From Bacillus sp. SD075 (GTDB lineage: Bacteria; Bacillota; Bacilli; Bacillales; DSM-1321), in NCBI RefSeq assembly GCF_017355165.1, contig NZ_JADILK010000001.1, positions 62,001 to 126,000 on the forward strand: a DNA stretch of 64,000 nt, written 5' to 3'. This document shows positions 46,680 to 56,379 of this stretch, piece by piece. Under the pieces are notes generated by a model. That model did no database searches and was not told the DNA's origin. It saw nothing but the letters and a program-made list of their open reading frames with translations. The number at the start of each line of letters is the position of its first letter. The first letter of the stretch is position 1. Both the position numbers and the translations under genes were made by a program.

Positions 46680-46804
46680 TTCATTTTATATGCTTTCTGG
46701 AAAAGTGCCTGAACGGGCTGCTTTTCCAGAAGGCTTATATATTATTTTCATGAGGATGTTAAAAGTATTCCAAAAGTATGTATATATTTTAAGGAGGAAA
46801 TAAC

Positions 46805-47740
46805 ATGTCTAAACGCAAAAAAATCACTGTGGTAGGTGCTGGGTTCACTGGTGCTACAGCAGCATTCCTAGCAGCTCAAAAAGAACTTGGTGATATCGTT
46901 TTAGTTGATATTCCGCAAGCTGAAAACCCTACAAAGGGCAAAGCTCTTGATATGGCGGAAGCAGGACCTGTTCTAGGTTTTGATGCTAACATCATCGGTA
47001 CATCAGACTATGCAGAAACAGCTGATTCCGATGTAGTGATCATCACTGCCGGAATTGCCCGTAAGCCCGGCATGAGCCGTGACGACTTAGTTCAAACTAA
47101 CCAAAAGGTTATGAAATCAGTAACTAAAGAAGTAGTTAAATATTCCCCTAATACAACAATCATCGTTTTGACTAACCCTGTAGATGCAATGACTTACACT
47201 GTATACAAAGAATCGGGTTTCCCAAAAGAACGCGTTATCGGACAATCGGGTGTTCTTGATACAGCCCGCTTCCGCACTTTCGTAGCTCAAGAATTAAACT
47301 TATCCGTTAAAGATGTAACTGGTTTCGTACTTGGCGGACACGGAGACGATATGGTTCCTCTGGTACGTTACTCTTATGCTGGCGGAATTCCTTTGGAAAC
47401 TTTGATCCCTCAAGATCGTTTAGAAGCAATAGTAGCTCGTACCCGCACTGGCGGCGGAGAAATCGTAAACCTTCTAGGAAACGGAAGCGCCTATTATGCA
47501 CCAGCTGCATCGCTAGTGGAAATGGCTGAAGCGATCCTTAAAGATCAGCGTCGCGTTCTTCCATCCATTGCGTATCTTGAAGGCGAATACGGATTTGAAG
47601 GTATCTACCTTGGAGTGCCGACTGTACTAGGTGCACACGGTATTGAACAAATCATCGAACTTGAATTGACTGAAGCTGAAAAAGCTGCACTTTCAAAATC
47701 AGTTGAATCGGTTAAAGCAGTGATGCAAGTCCTTCAATAA
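46805..47740 (+). CDS. mdh: malate dehydrogenase
   Basis: NAD-dependent malate/oxaloacetate interconversion. 311 aa, LDH-like type. NAD motif [11 protein letters not shown], catalytic loop [28 protein letters not shown], and catalytic His in [26 protein letters not shown] precedes the start. 125 bp after icd; a long terminator follows. Confidence 0.97.
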   Translation: MSKRKKITVVGAGFTGATAAFLAAQKELGDIVLVDIPQAENPTKGKALDMAEAGPVLGFDANIIGTSDYAETADSDVVIITAGIARKPGMSRDDLVQTNQKVMKSVTKEVVKYSPNTTIIVLTNPVDAMTYTVYKESGFPKERVIGQSGVLDTARFRTFVAQELNLSVKDVTGFVLGGHGDDMVPLVRYSYAGGIPLETLIPQDRLEAIVARTRTGGGEIVNLLGNGSAYYAPAASLVEMAEAILKDQRRVLPSIAYLEGEYGFEGIYLGVPTVLGAHGIEQIIELELTEAEKAALSKSVESVKAVMQVLQ

Positions 47741-47751
47741 TAGATCATGAC

Positions 47752-47813
47752 CACTGTCCGGATTTTGGAAGAAAAGGCCGAAGCCTATTTCCAACTCCGG
47801 GCAGTTTTTTTAT
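47752..47813 (+). terminator. terminator after mdh
   Basis: Long interrupted stem: ACTG-CCGG-TTGGAA arms pair with TTCCAA-CCGG-CAGT, followed by TTTTTTT. Confidence 0.8.
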
Positions 47814-47987
47814 CCGCTGTAAAGACCACTTTAACTATCCGTGGACTTATAAACTCCCTGCTGCAGATAAGAATAACTTTCTTTCCGTTTTTTTATGTGT
47901 AAATTTCATATAATATTCTTTATAATGGAATTGGATGAGTAGACCAAGAATTGGTCTTTTGGGTAATACATAATTCAGGAGGATCTA

Positions 47988-48707
47988 ATGTCAAAGAAAA
48001 TTCTCGTAGTGGATGATGAACAATCAATAGTTACCTTACTTCAGTACAATTTAGAACAATCAGGCTATTCGGTAATCACAGCTTTGGATGGAGAACAAGG
48101 GCTGGAAGCTGCCGTGGATATACGCCCCGATTTAGTCGTATTGGATTTGATGCTTCCCAAAATGGACGGGCTTGAAGTATGTAAGCAGCTTCGACAGCAA
48201 AAAATCAATATACCGATCTTGATGCTGACAGCTAAGGACGATGAATTTGACAAGGTGCTGGGACTTGAACTAGGGGCGGATGATTACTTGACCAAGCCAT
48301 TTAGCCCTAGGGAGGTAGTTGCCCGGATTAAAGCGATTTTAAGAAGATCCCAGTTACAATCGAACGGCAGCGAGTCAAGTCAGGATCAGGAAGATGGTCT
48401 CTTGAAATTAGGGGAATTGAAAGTGTTCCCGGAACGATACGAAGCATTCTTTGATGAACAGCAATTAGAATTGACTCCAAAGGAATTTGAATTACTTTTA
48501 TACTTGGCGAAGAATAAAGGAAGAGTGCTGACCAGGGATCAACTGCTCAGTGCGGTATGGAATTATGATTTCGCGGGAGACTCACGGATCGTCGATGTCC
48601 ATATTAGCCATCTTCGTGAAAAAATAGAGAAAGATACAAAAAAACCACTCTATATTAAAACGATAAGGGGCTTAGGGTATAAGCTTGAGGAGCCTAAAAA
48701 AGAATGA
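47988..48707 (+). CDS. phoP: phosphate response regulator PhoP
   Basis: OmpR-type response regulator for phosphate starvation. Receiver domain: acidic pocket DDEQ, phospho-acceptor Asp53 in VVLDLMLPKMDG, Lys103 in LTKPFSP. C-terminal winged helix with LTPKEFELLLYLAKNKGRVLT and RIVDVHISHLREKIE. 239 aa. Overlaps phoR by 4 bp. Upstream are a -10 TATAAT (47921-47926) and a small perfect hairpin AGACCAA/TTGGTCT (47941-47957) with TTTT, a possible weak attenuator. Confidence 0.95.
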   Translation: MSKKILVVDDEQSIVTLLQYNLEQSGYSVITALDGEQGLEAAVDIRPDLVVLDLMLPKMDGLEVCKQLRQQKINIPILMLTAKDDEFDKVLGLELGADDYLTKPFSPREVVARIKAILRRSQLQSNGSESSQDQEDGLLKLGELKVFPERYEAFFDEQQLELTPKEFELLLYLAKNKGRVLTRDQLLSAVWNYDFAGDSRIVDVHISHLREKIEKDTKKPLYIKTIRGLGYKLEEPKKE

Positions 48708-50482
48708 CGACCTATCGTAAAAAGCTCTTATATACCCTCATCACATTGGTGATGGTCGTCCTGATGGCCGTGGGCTTTTTATTAGGGCACTTGTTCAAAA
48801 GTTATTATATAAAAACGTTCAATGAGCGTATACAGAATGAAACATTTTTCATTTCTACATATATTCAGGAACATGGCGGGATCGAGTCCTTTTTGGAAAA
48901 AGGGAAGACGGCAAAACTTACACCCCTTTTAGATTCGAATTTAACCATTCTTTCCACGAATGGGGAAATATTATACGATTCCACATCATCCAATGAAATA
49001 CTTAAAAGCCATGCCAATGTCCTTCGTAAAATAACTTTGGAAAAAGGGCTTAAGCATGGGGAAGGGTATGAAGTGGTCGAAGGGGAAGCGGACGTTCATT
49101 ATTATTGGAAGACGGTTGAAAAGAATGGAGAAATTGAAGGCTTTGTCGTTCATAGCAATGAAATAGAGGCCATCCATCAAGTGAATAAACAAATGTGGCA
49201 AATATTGATCATTTGTTTAGGGGTTGCCTTGATCATCATTCTCATGCTTGCGAGCAAAATCACTTCATACTATACCCGTCCGATCGAGGAGGCGACGATG
49301 GCAGCCATTGAACTGGCAAAAGGGAATTATGGAACCCGGACATTCGGGCGGCATTCCGATGAAACGGGAATGCTGACAACTTCCTTGAACATATTGGCGA
49401 GGAATCTTCAGGAAACAGAGATAGCGAGTAAAATGAATCAGGATCGTTTGGAAACACTTGTTGAAAATATCGGGAGTGGTGTCTTGCTGATAGACAACAA
49501 AGGGTATACCACCTTAATCAACCGGGAATTCAAGAAAAGTTTCCATGTGAATTCCGCTACATTTTTGTTTCAGGAATATTATTCAGTCATTAAAGATCAG
49601 CAAGTGATAGCCATCATCGAAGAGATCTTTCGAACGGAAAAAACGATTAAACGGCAGGTGAAGATACCGCTTTCCATAGAACGTAAGCATTTTGAGATTT
49701 ACGGGGCCCCCATAATCGGGAATCATGATGAATGGAAAGGGATCCTCCTCATTTTCCATGATATCACCGAATTGAAAAGGCTCGAGCAGATGCGGAAGGA
49801 TTTCGTGGCTAATGTTTCCCATGAATTGAGAACCCCGATCACTTCCATCAAAGGCTTTTCTGAAACATTATTAGACGGCGCCTTAAAAGACGAAAAGACC
49901 TTAAAGCACTTTTTATCGATTATCCTGAAAGAAAGTGATCGGCTGCAAGAACTCATTCAGGAGCTTCTGAATTTATCCAAGATGGAGCAACAGGAATTCG
50001 TTTTAAACGCAGGGGTTGTGGATATTACGAAAGTGCTTGGCGAAATACAAGAGATGCTTATAGGTAAACTGAAGGAAAAAGAAGTATCCCTTGAAATTAA
50101 GGCATCACAGGAACCAGTATTCATTGAAGGGGAATCTGACAGGATCAAACAAGTTTTCATCAATTTGATTACGAACGCATTGACCTATACTCCAAATGGC
50201 GGCAGGGTCACCGTTGATATCCTTGAAAATGAACAGACGGTCGATATTGCCGTTCAAGACAGCGGGATCGGCATCGAGGAAAAAGAATTGCCGAGGATCT
50301 TTGAACGATTTTATCGGATCGATAAGGCGAGGAGCCGCGATTCAGGAGGAACGGGCATTGGACTGGCAATCGTCAAGCATATAATAGAAGTACATAAAGG
50401 TAAAATCAATGTGGAAAGCACACCTGGAACCGGGACGACCTTTACAGTCACTTTAAATAAAAGTTTAAAAGGACAAATGTAG
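48704..50482 (+). CDS. phoR: phosphate sensor histidine kinase PhoR
   Basis: Membrane sensor kinase partner of PhoP. 592 aa: TM1 (about 8-28), extracytoplasmic domain, TM2 (about 165-187), HAMP, PAS (about 248-355), HisKA with FVANVSHELRTPITSIKGF (phospho-His about 375), and an ATPase domain with FINLITNALTYTPNGG, DSGIGIEEKELPRIFERFYR and GGTGIGLAIVKHI. Start overlaps the phoP stop (ATGA). Followed by a perfect terminator. Confidence 0.95.
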   Translation: MTTYRKKLLYTLITLVMVVLMAVGFLLGHLFKSYYIKTFNERIQNETFFISTYIQEHGGIESFLEKGKTAKLTPLLDSNLTILSTNGEILYDSTSSNEILKSHANVLRKITLEKGLKHGEGYEVVEGEADVHYYWKTVEKNGEIEGFVVHSNEIEAIHQVNKQMWQILIICLGVALIIILMLASKITSYYTRPIEEATMAAIELAKGNYGTRTFGRHSDETGMLTTSLNILARNLQETEIASKMNQDRLETLVENIGSGVLLIDNKGYTTLINREFKKSFHVNSATFLFQEYYSVIKDQQVIAIIEEIFRTEKTIKRQVKIPLSIERKHFEIYGAPIIGNHDEWKGILLIFHDITELKRLEQMRKDFVANVSHELRTPITSIKGFSETLLDGALKDEKTLKHFLSIILKESDRLQELIQELLNLSKMEQQEFVLNAGVVDITKVLGEIQEMLIGKLKEKEVSLEIKASQEPVFIEGESDRIKQVFINLITNALTYTPNGGRVTVDILENEQTVDIAVQDSGIGIEEKELPRIFERFYRIDKARSRDSGGTGIGLAIVKHIIEVHKGKINVESTPGTGTTFTVTLNKSLKGQM

Positions 50483-50536
50483 CGGGTTTCTTATTTACAT
50501 GTCCTTTACAATTCCTTAAAACGGACTTCATAATGC

Positions 50537-50562
50537 AGGGGTACAATGGTTGTACAACCCCT
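50537..50562 (+). other. hairpin of unknown role after phoR
   Basis: GTACAA-TGG-TTGTAC palindrome extended by AGGG/CCCT with a small bulge. No T run follows. It lies between phoR and the true terminator. Confidence 0.45.
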
Positions 50563-50582
50563 CATCCAAGGAGTTAAACATT

Positions 50583-50608
50583 GACAGAGACATAGTCTCT
50601 GTCTTTAA
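50583..50608 (+). terminator. terminator of phoPR
   Basis: Perfect 9-bp stem GACAGAGAC / GTCTCTGTC, loop ATA, then TTTAATTTT. Confidence 0.85.
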
Positions 50609-50724
50609 TTTTGGCTATGTTCCCCGGGAACCATTCATCTATCCTATTTTTCTAGGAAAATATTTGATTTTCATGAAACTTTAGGCCCTTTCTTGCGTAA
50701 ATAAGATATAACGGCAAAGAAGGG

Positions 50725-51768
50725 GTGATATATATCGTTAGCTTAAAAAGGATATATACGATTACAGGACTTGTCTTTCTCATTTTAATTTTAGGTGTAG
50801 TTGCGGTATCGACCTGGTACACGGTGGATGAATCCGATCAAGCTGTCATAATGACATTTGGTAAAGTGGAGCAGACGATAACGGAACCAGGACTTCACTT
50901 TAAACTGCCTTGGCCTATTCAATCGGTCGAGAAATTATCCAAAGAAACATTCAGTCTTAAATTTGGATATAAGGAAGAGGATGGAGAGGTGACGGATTAC
51001 CCGAGTGAGACCAAAATGATTACGGGTGATGAAAATATTGTACTGGCCGACCTGGTGGTTCAGTGGAAAATCACCGACCCTCCAAAATATCTATACAATG
51101 CAGATGATCCAGAAAAAATATTATTCGATACGACTTCAGCTGCATTGCGGAGCATTATCGGCAGCACGAAAATCGATGATGCCCTTACATCCGGTAAAGC
51201 GCAAATCGAAGCGGATGTACGCGATTTATTGTCTCAGCTAATGGAGAAATATGATGTCGGGATTTCCATATCTGCGGTTAAACTCCAGGACGTGGAATTA
51301 CCGAATGAAGAAGTGCGGAAAGCATTCACCAATGTAACGGATGCCCGTGAAACGGCGAATACGAAAATCAACGAAGCGGATAAATATGAAAATAAACGTA
51401 TGAATGAAGCGGAAGGGGAAAAAGATGCCCTCATTTCCCAGGCTAATGGGGATAAAGCCGCCCGTACGGAAGCTGCCCGCGGAGATGTAGCGGTCTTTGA
51501 AAAATTACTCAGTGAGTATAAGGGAAATAAGGGGATTACGAAGGACCGCCTTATGATTGAGACCCTTGAGGAAGTATTGCCGAATGCAGAGATTTATATT
51601 ATGAATGATGATGGAAACACAATGAAGTACTTGCCGCTTCGCTCCCTTGAAAAGGAGGAAACGAAAAAAACTCCTGCCCTTGATGATGCCACTATACCTG
51701 AAGAAGAAACGAAAAAAGGGAATGTAGCGGAAGAAAAAGCGACAGGGGAAGGGGGCACTAAACAATGA
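50725..51768 (+). CDS. hflK: HflK-like SPFH/Band 7 membrane protein
   Basis: 347 aa: one N-terminal transmembrane helix (TGLVFLILILGVVAVSTWY), an SPFH domain (DESDQAVIMTFGKVEQTITEPGLHFKLPWP onward) and a long helical segment with ARETANTKINEADKYENKRMNEAEGEK, then an acidic tail. HflK and HflC form large cages around FtsH and modulate its proteolysis. The only standard start, GTG 50725, lies inside the Shine-Dalgarno AAGGGGTGAT; a non-standard start at ATC 50734 is possible. Overlaps hflC by 4 bp. B. subtilis 168 lacks this pair. Confidence 0.88.
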   Translation: MIYIVSLKRIYTITGLVFLILILGVVAVSTWYTVDESDQAVIMTFGKVEQTITEPGLHFKLPWPIQSVEKLSKETFSLKFGYKEEDGEVTDYPSETKMITGDENIVLADLVVQWKITDPPKYLYNADDPEKILFDTTSAALRSIIGSTKIDDALTSGKAQIEADVRDLLSQLMEKYDVGISISAVKLQDVELPNEEVRKAFTNVTDARETANTKINEADKYENKRMNEAEGEKDALISQANGDKAARTEAARGDVAVFEKLLSEYKGNKGITKDRLMIETLEEVLPNAEIYIMNDDGNTMKYLPLRSLEKEETKKTPALDDATIPEEETKKGNVAEEKATGEGGTKQ

Positions 51769-52697
51769 GCGGAAAAATAATAGATTTCTCTGAGCTGAAA
51801 AAAGGTGATTTTCATTGGAGGGGCTATATGAGAATCGGCATTTTCCTGATTATTTTCATCATGTTGCTGCTGATCATCCTCACCAATGTATATATCGTCA
51901 AAGAGGGCGAATACAAAGTCGTCCGCCAATTCGGTGAGGTGGTAAGGATCGATAAGACCCCGGGATTGAAGGCGAAGGTGCCATTCATTCAGAGTGTCGA
52001 GACCTTGCCGAAGTATCAGATGAGTTCTGATGTTTCCGAAGCGGAAATCAATACGAAAGATAAAAAGCGGATGCTGATCGATAACTATGCAGTTTGGAGA
52101 ATTGAAGATCCGAAGAAATTGATTACAAATGCAAGGACACTTGAGAATGCCGAAACGAAAATGGAAGAGTTCATCTATTCGGCAGTTCGTTCAGAGCTGG
52201 GCCAGCTGAATTATGATGAAATCATCAACGATGAGAAGTCATCCCGTGGAAGTTTAAACGACCGCATAACGGAAAAAGTCAACGATCTGCTGCAAAAGGA
52301 CAATTATGGCATCAGCTTGACGGATGTCCGGATAAAGCGGACTGACTTGCCGGCCGAAAATGAAGCATCCGTCTTCAAGAGGATGATTTCCGAACGGGAA
52401 TCGAAAGCGCAGGAATATCTATCCAAAGGTGATGCGAAGAAAAACCGTATCATTGCGGATACTGATCGGAAAGTGAAAGAATTGCTCTCGACTGCAGAGG
52501 CCGATGCAGAAGTGATCAGGGCTGAAGGAGAAGGGGAAGCAGCGAAAATCTATAATAAGTCGTTTTCCAAAGACCCTGAATTCTATAAACTATACCGGAC
52601 TCTTGAATCCTACAAAAAAACGATTGGAGATCAAACGGTCATCGTTCTGCCTTCAGATTCCCCTTATGCCAGTTTGTTAATGGGAAATACTAAATAA
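51765..52697 (+). CDS. hflC: HflC-like SPFH/Band 7 membrane protein
   Basis: Partner of HflK, 310 aa. One transmembrane helix at about residues 22-45 (MRIGIFLIIFIMLLLIILTN), then the SPFH domain starting VKEGEYKVVRQFGEVVRIDKTPG and the HflC-like RMISERESKAQEYLSKGDAK coiled region. Start ATGA overlap with hflK. No clear terminator before polA. Confidence 0.9.
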   Translation: MSGKIIDFSELKKGDFHWRGYMRIGIFLIIFIMLLLIILTNVYIVKEGEYKVVRQFGEVVRIDKTPGLKAKVPFIQSVETLPKYQMSSDVSEAEINTKDKKRMLIDNYAVWRIEDPKKLITNARTLENAETKMEEFIYSAVRSELGQLNYDEIINDEKSSRGSLNDRITEKVNDLLQKDNYGISLTDVRIKRTDLPAENEASVFKRMISERESKAQEYLSKGDAKKNRIIADTDRKVKELLSTAEADAEVIRAEGEGEAAKIYNKSFSKDPEFYKLYRTLESYKKTIGDQTVIVLPSDSPYASLLMGNTK

Positions 52698-52824
52698 CCG
52701 CGTAGCCGTCATTTTTCTTTCCGCTTCTACTCATGGTAGAATAGAGAGAGAAAATGAACGGCTTTTTGCGTTTTAATATAGAAGCTAAAATTACATAAAC
52801 CTGTATGACTGGAGGAAGACGGAT

Positions 52825-55449
52825 TTGGATAAAAAGTTAGTACTCATAGATGGAAACAGCATTGCATACCGTGCGTTTTTTGCGCTTCCGCTCTTGAATA
52901 ATGATAAGGGTGTCCATACGAATTCCGTGTACGGATTCACCATGATGCTCAACCGCATTCTTGAAGAAGAAAAGCCAACGCACATACTTGTGGCATTCGA
53001 TGCGGGTAAAACGACATTCAGGCATGCATCATTTAAAGAATATAAGGGAGGGCGCCAAAAAACGCCGCCAGAATTATCTGAGCAATTCCCTTTCATTCGC
53101 GAGCTGCTCGATTGTTTTCAAATAAAAAGGTATGAACTGGAGAACTACGAAGCCGATGATATTATCGGTACGCTATCATTACAAGCGGAAAAAGATGGCT
53201 TTGAAGTGAAGGTCATTTCCGGTGATAAGGATTTAACACAATTATCCTCCCCTAGTACGACGGTTTCGATCACGAAAAAGGGGATTACTGAAATTGAAGA
53301 ATACACTCCTAAGCATATACATGAAAAATACGGTCTTTCCCCTTTACAGATCATTGATTTAAAAGGGCTGATGGGGGATGCCTCCGACAATATTCCCGGT
53401 ATACCGGGTGTTGGTGAAAAGACGGCCCTTAAATTATTGCATCAATTTGAAACGGTTGAAAACCTGCTGCAGTCGATTGATGAGGTAAGCGGACAAAAAT
53501 TGAAAGAGAAAATAGAAGAACATAAAGACTTGGCCCTGTTAAGCAAAGAGCTGGCTACAATCACGAGGGAAGCGCCACTGGAAGTTTCCGTGCACGAGAC
53601 CGAGTACACTGGCATGGATCAGGAGCGAGTCATCTCGTTCTATAAAGAGCTTGGCTTCTCGACTTTGCTTGATAAATTGGATGTAACGGAAAGTGTACCG
53701 CTTGAACAGGAGAAAATAGAGGTGCATACGGCTGAAATGACAGAAGGTATGTTTGCAGATGAAAGTGCATTGTATGTTGAAATTTTAGAAGATAATTATC
53801 ATCGTGCAGATATAATCGGGATTGCCATCAGTAATGAGCAAGGTCATTTTTACTTCCATGGAGATGATGCTCTGAATTCCGGCGCATTTAAATCCTGGGC
53901 AGAGGATGAAACAAAAAAGAAGACGGTTTTCGATGCTAAGCGTACGGTTGTGGCATTGCGTCATCGAGGAGTAGAAATAAAAGGCATCGATTTTGATGTG
54001 TTTTTAGCATCCTATATCCTGGATCCGGCAGAGTCAGTGGACGAAGTCGCAGAAATCACGAAAACTCAAGGGGCTATCCGGCTTGAAACGGATGATGTTT
54101 TTTATGGAAAAGGTGCAAAACGCAAGATACCTGAGGAAGCGGAATTGAGGGAGCATATTGCCAGAAAATCGAAGGCGATCCTTTCTCTGAAAGAACCAAT
54201 GATTGATAAGCTGCAAGAGTTCGAGCAACTTCACCTATTTACGGAACTGGAGCTGCCTCTGTCGATCATCCTGGCCAATATGGAATGGCAGGGAATCAAG
54301 GTGGATATAGGCCGACTGAAAAACATGGGACAGGAATTGGCCATTCGCTTAAGAAACATCGAAGCCCGTATCTTTGATTTGGCTGGAGAGGCTTTCAATA
54401 TCAATTCACCTAAACAGCTAGGGGCCATCCTGTTTGAAAAGTTGGAGCTACCGGTCATGAAGAAAACCAAAACAGGTTATTCGACGTCAGCCGATGTGCT
54501 GGAGAAACTGGAGAGCAAGCACGATATCGTTAAGGAAATACTCCTGTATCGCCAACTTGGTAAGCTGCAATCCACTTATATTGAAGGGTTGCTTAAAGTG
54601 GTCAATGGCATGACGGACAAGGTGCATACGCGGTTCAACCAAGCATTGACCCAGACCGGCCGGTTAAGTTCTACAGATCCCAACCTTCAGAATATCCCGA
54701 TCAGACTGGAAGAAGGAAGGAAAATCAGGCAGGCCTTCATTCCTTCCGAAAGGGATTGGATCATTTTTGCTGCCGACTACTCTCAGATCGAGTTACGCGT
54801 CCTGGCGCATATCGCCAATGACAGCGGATTGGTGGAAGCATTCCAGGCAGGGATGGACATCCATACGAGGACAGCAATGGATGTATTTCATGTATCGGCA
54901 GAGCAGGTCACTTCGAACATGAGGCGCCAGGCCAAAGCGGTCAACTTCGGAATCGTTTATGGTATAAGTGACTACGGACTATCGCAAAGTCTTGGCATCA
55001 CGAGAAAAGAAGCCGGAGAGTTCATCGAGAAGTATTTAAGAAGCTTTCCTGGTGTTCAGGAGTATATGGAAGAAAGTATACATGAAGCCCGACAAAAGGG
55101 GTATAGCACGACTCTAATGCAAAGAAGGCGCTATATACCTGAGATAACAAGCAGGAATTTCAACATCAGGAGCTTTGCCGAACGGACAGCGATGAACACG
55201 CCGATTCAAGGCAGTGCCGCGGATATCATCAAGCTTGCCATGATTAACATGAATAGGCGCCTGAAAAAGGAAGGGCTTAAAACGAGAATGCTTCTTCAAG
55301 TGCATGATGAATTGATTTTTGAAACTCCTCCTGAGGAACTCGAAATCCTTAAAGTGATCGTTCCGGAGGAAATGGAAAATGCCATTGAATTGAATGTGCC
55401 CCTTAAAGTGGATTATGCTTTCGGGCCAACATGGTTTGATGCCAAATAA
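52825..55449 (+). CDS. polA: DNA polymerase I
   Basis: Repair and Okazaki-fragment processing polymerase, 874 aa. N-terminal 5'-3' exonuclease (about 1-290; DGNSIAYRAFFALP, EADDIIGTL, LKGLMGDASDNIPGIPGVGEKTA); middle 3'-5' exonuclease-like domain without the usual acidic set, as in other Bacillus Pol I; polymerase (about 480-874) with motif A DYSQIELRVLAHI, motif B RRQAKAVNFGIVYG and motif C QVHDELIFE. TTG start 8-9 nt after GGAGGA. mutM follows 20 bp later. Confidence 0.96.
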   Translation: MDKKLVLIDGNSIAYRAFFALPLLNNDKGVHTNSVYGFTMMLNRILEEEKPTHILVAFDAGKTTFRHASFKEYKGGRQKTPPELSEQFPFIRELLDCFQIKRYELENYEADDIIGTLSLQAEKDGFEVKVISGDKDLTQLSSPSTTVSITKKGITEIEEYTPKHIHEKYGLSPLQIIDLKGLMGDASDNIPGIPGVGEKTALKLLHQFETVENLLQSIDEVSGQKLKEKIEEHKDLALLSKELATITREAPLEVSVHETEYTGMDQERVISFYKELGFSTLLDKLDVTESVPLEQEKIEVHTAEMTEGMFADESALYVEILEDNYHRADIIGIAISNEQGHFYFHGDDALNSGAFKSWAEDETKKKTVFDAKRTVVALRHRGVEIKGIDFDVFLASYILDPAESVDEVAEITKTQGAIRLETDDVFYGKGAKRKIPEEAELREHIARKSKAILSLKEPMIDKLQEFEQLHLFTELELPLSIILANMEWQGIKVDIGRLKNMGQELAIRLRNIEARIFDLAGEAFNINSPKQLGAILFEKLELPVMKKTKTGYSTSADVLEKLESKHDIVKEILLYRQLGKLQSTYIEGLLKVVNGMTDKVHTRFNQALTQTGRLSSTDPNLQNIPIRLEEGRKIRQAFIPSERDWIIFAADYSQIELRVLAHIANDSGLVEAFQAGMDIHTRTAMDVFHVSAEQVTSNMRRQAKAVNFGIVYGISDYGLSQSLGITRKEAGEFIEKYLRSFPGVQEYMEESIHEARQKGYSTTLMQRRRYIPEITSRNFNIRSFAERTAMNTPIQGSAADIIKLAMINMNRRLKKEGLKTRMLLQVHDELIFETPPEELEILKVIVPEEMENAIELNVPLKVDYAFGPTWFDAK

Positions 55450-55469
55450 TAAAAAGATAGGTGATTGCA

Positions 55470-56300
55470 ATGCCAGAACTTCCAGAAGTGGAAACAGTCA
55501 GAAGAACGTTAGAACAGCTCGTACTTGGAAAAGAGATCAAGGAAGTGTCCGTTTTCTGGCCAAAGATCATCAAAGCGCCTGAGCCAGTCGAACAGTTTCA
55601 GGATGCTTTAAGAGGGCAGACGATCCAGGCAATAGGCCGTCGGGGCAAGTTCCTCATTTTTACTTTGGATGATTATTCGATGGTTTCGCATTTAAGGATG
55701 GAGGGGAAATACGGCGTCCATCCAAAAGAGGAGCCGTATGATAAGCATACACATGTGATCTTCACTTTCACGGATGGCAGTGAACTTCGGTACAGGGATG
55801 TCCGGAAATTCGGAACGATGCATCTATTTGCAAAAGGGGAAGAACGTGAGCGGTTGCCCCTGTTGCACTTAGGGCCTGAACCTTTATCTGAAGATTTTAC
55901 TGTCGAGGGGCTTAGTGCGAAGTTGGCAAGGACCAACAGGAAAATCAAGCCCGTTCTCCTTGATCAAACGGTTGTCGTTGGGATCGGGAATATATATGTG
56001 GACGAGTCGTTATTCCGTTCCGGTATCCATCCTGAGAGAATTGCATCTTCCCTCTCATTGGAGGAAATCAAAACGTTGCATGCGGAAATCATCGCAACGT
56101 TGAGAGAAGCTGTGGAAAAAGGCGGTAGTACGATCCGTTCATACATTAATTCCCAAGGGCAGATTGGCATGTTTCAGTTGGAACTGAATGTTTATGGACG
56201 AAAGGGCGAAAACTGCAAATCATGCGGCACACCCCTTGAAAAACTGGTTGTTGCAGGACGCGGCACACATATTTGCCCGTTATGCCAGCCTCTAAAATAG
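55470..56300 (+). CDS. mutM: formamidopyrimidine-DNA glycosylase
   Basis: Removes 8-oxoguanine and nicks the site. 276 aa from ATG 55470, so that Pro becomes residue 1 after Met removal (PELPEVETVRR), as catalysis requires; GTG 55461 would block this. Lys in MEGKYGVHP, GIGNIYVDESLFRSGIHPER, and a C-terminal zinc finger CKSCG...CPLCQ are present. Operon with polA. Confidence 0.97.
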   Translation: MPELPEVETVRRTLEQLVLGKEIKEVSVFWPKIIKAPEPVEQFQDALRGQTIQAIGRRGKFLIFTLDDYSMVSHLRMEGKYGVHPKEEPYDKHTHVIFTFTDGSELRYRDVRKFGTMHLFAKGEERERLPLLHLGPEPLSEDFTVEGLSAKLARTNRKIKPVLLDQTVVVGIGNIYVDESLFRSGIHPERIASSLSLEEIKTLHAEIIATLREAVEKGGSTIRSYINSQGQIGMFQLELNVYGRKGENCKSCGTPLEKLVVAGRGTHICPLCQPLK

Positions 56301-56379
56301 GTAATGTTTTTTCAAACACATCGGATGGGCTCCTTCCATATACTAGGGTAGCAACGAGAATGGAAGGAGTAATATTCCG

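Noticed and set aside
54000-54300. Pol I 3'-5' exonuclease loss as a novelty
   Set aside because: Degenerate proofreading domain is normal for Bacillus and Geobacillus Pol I.
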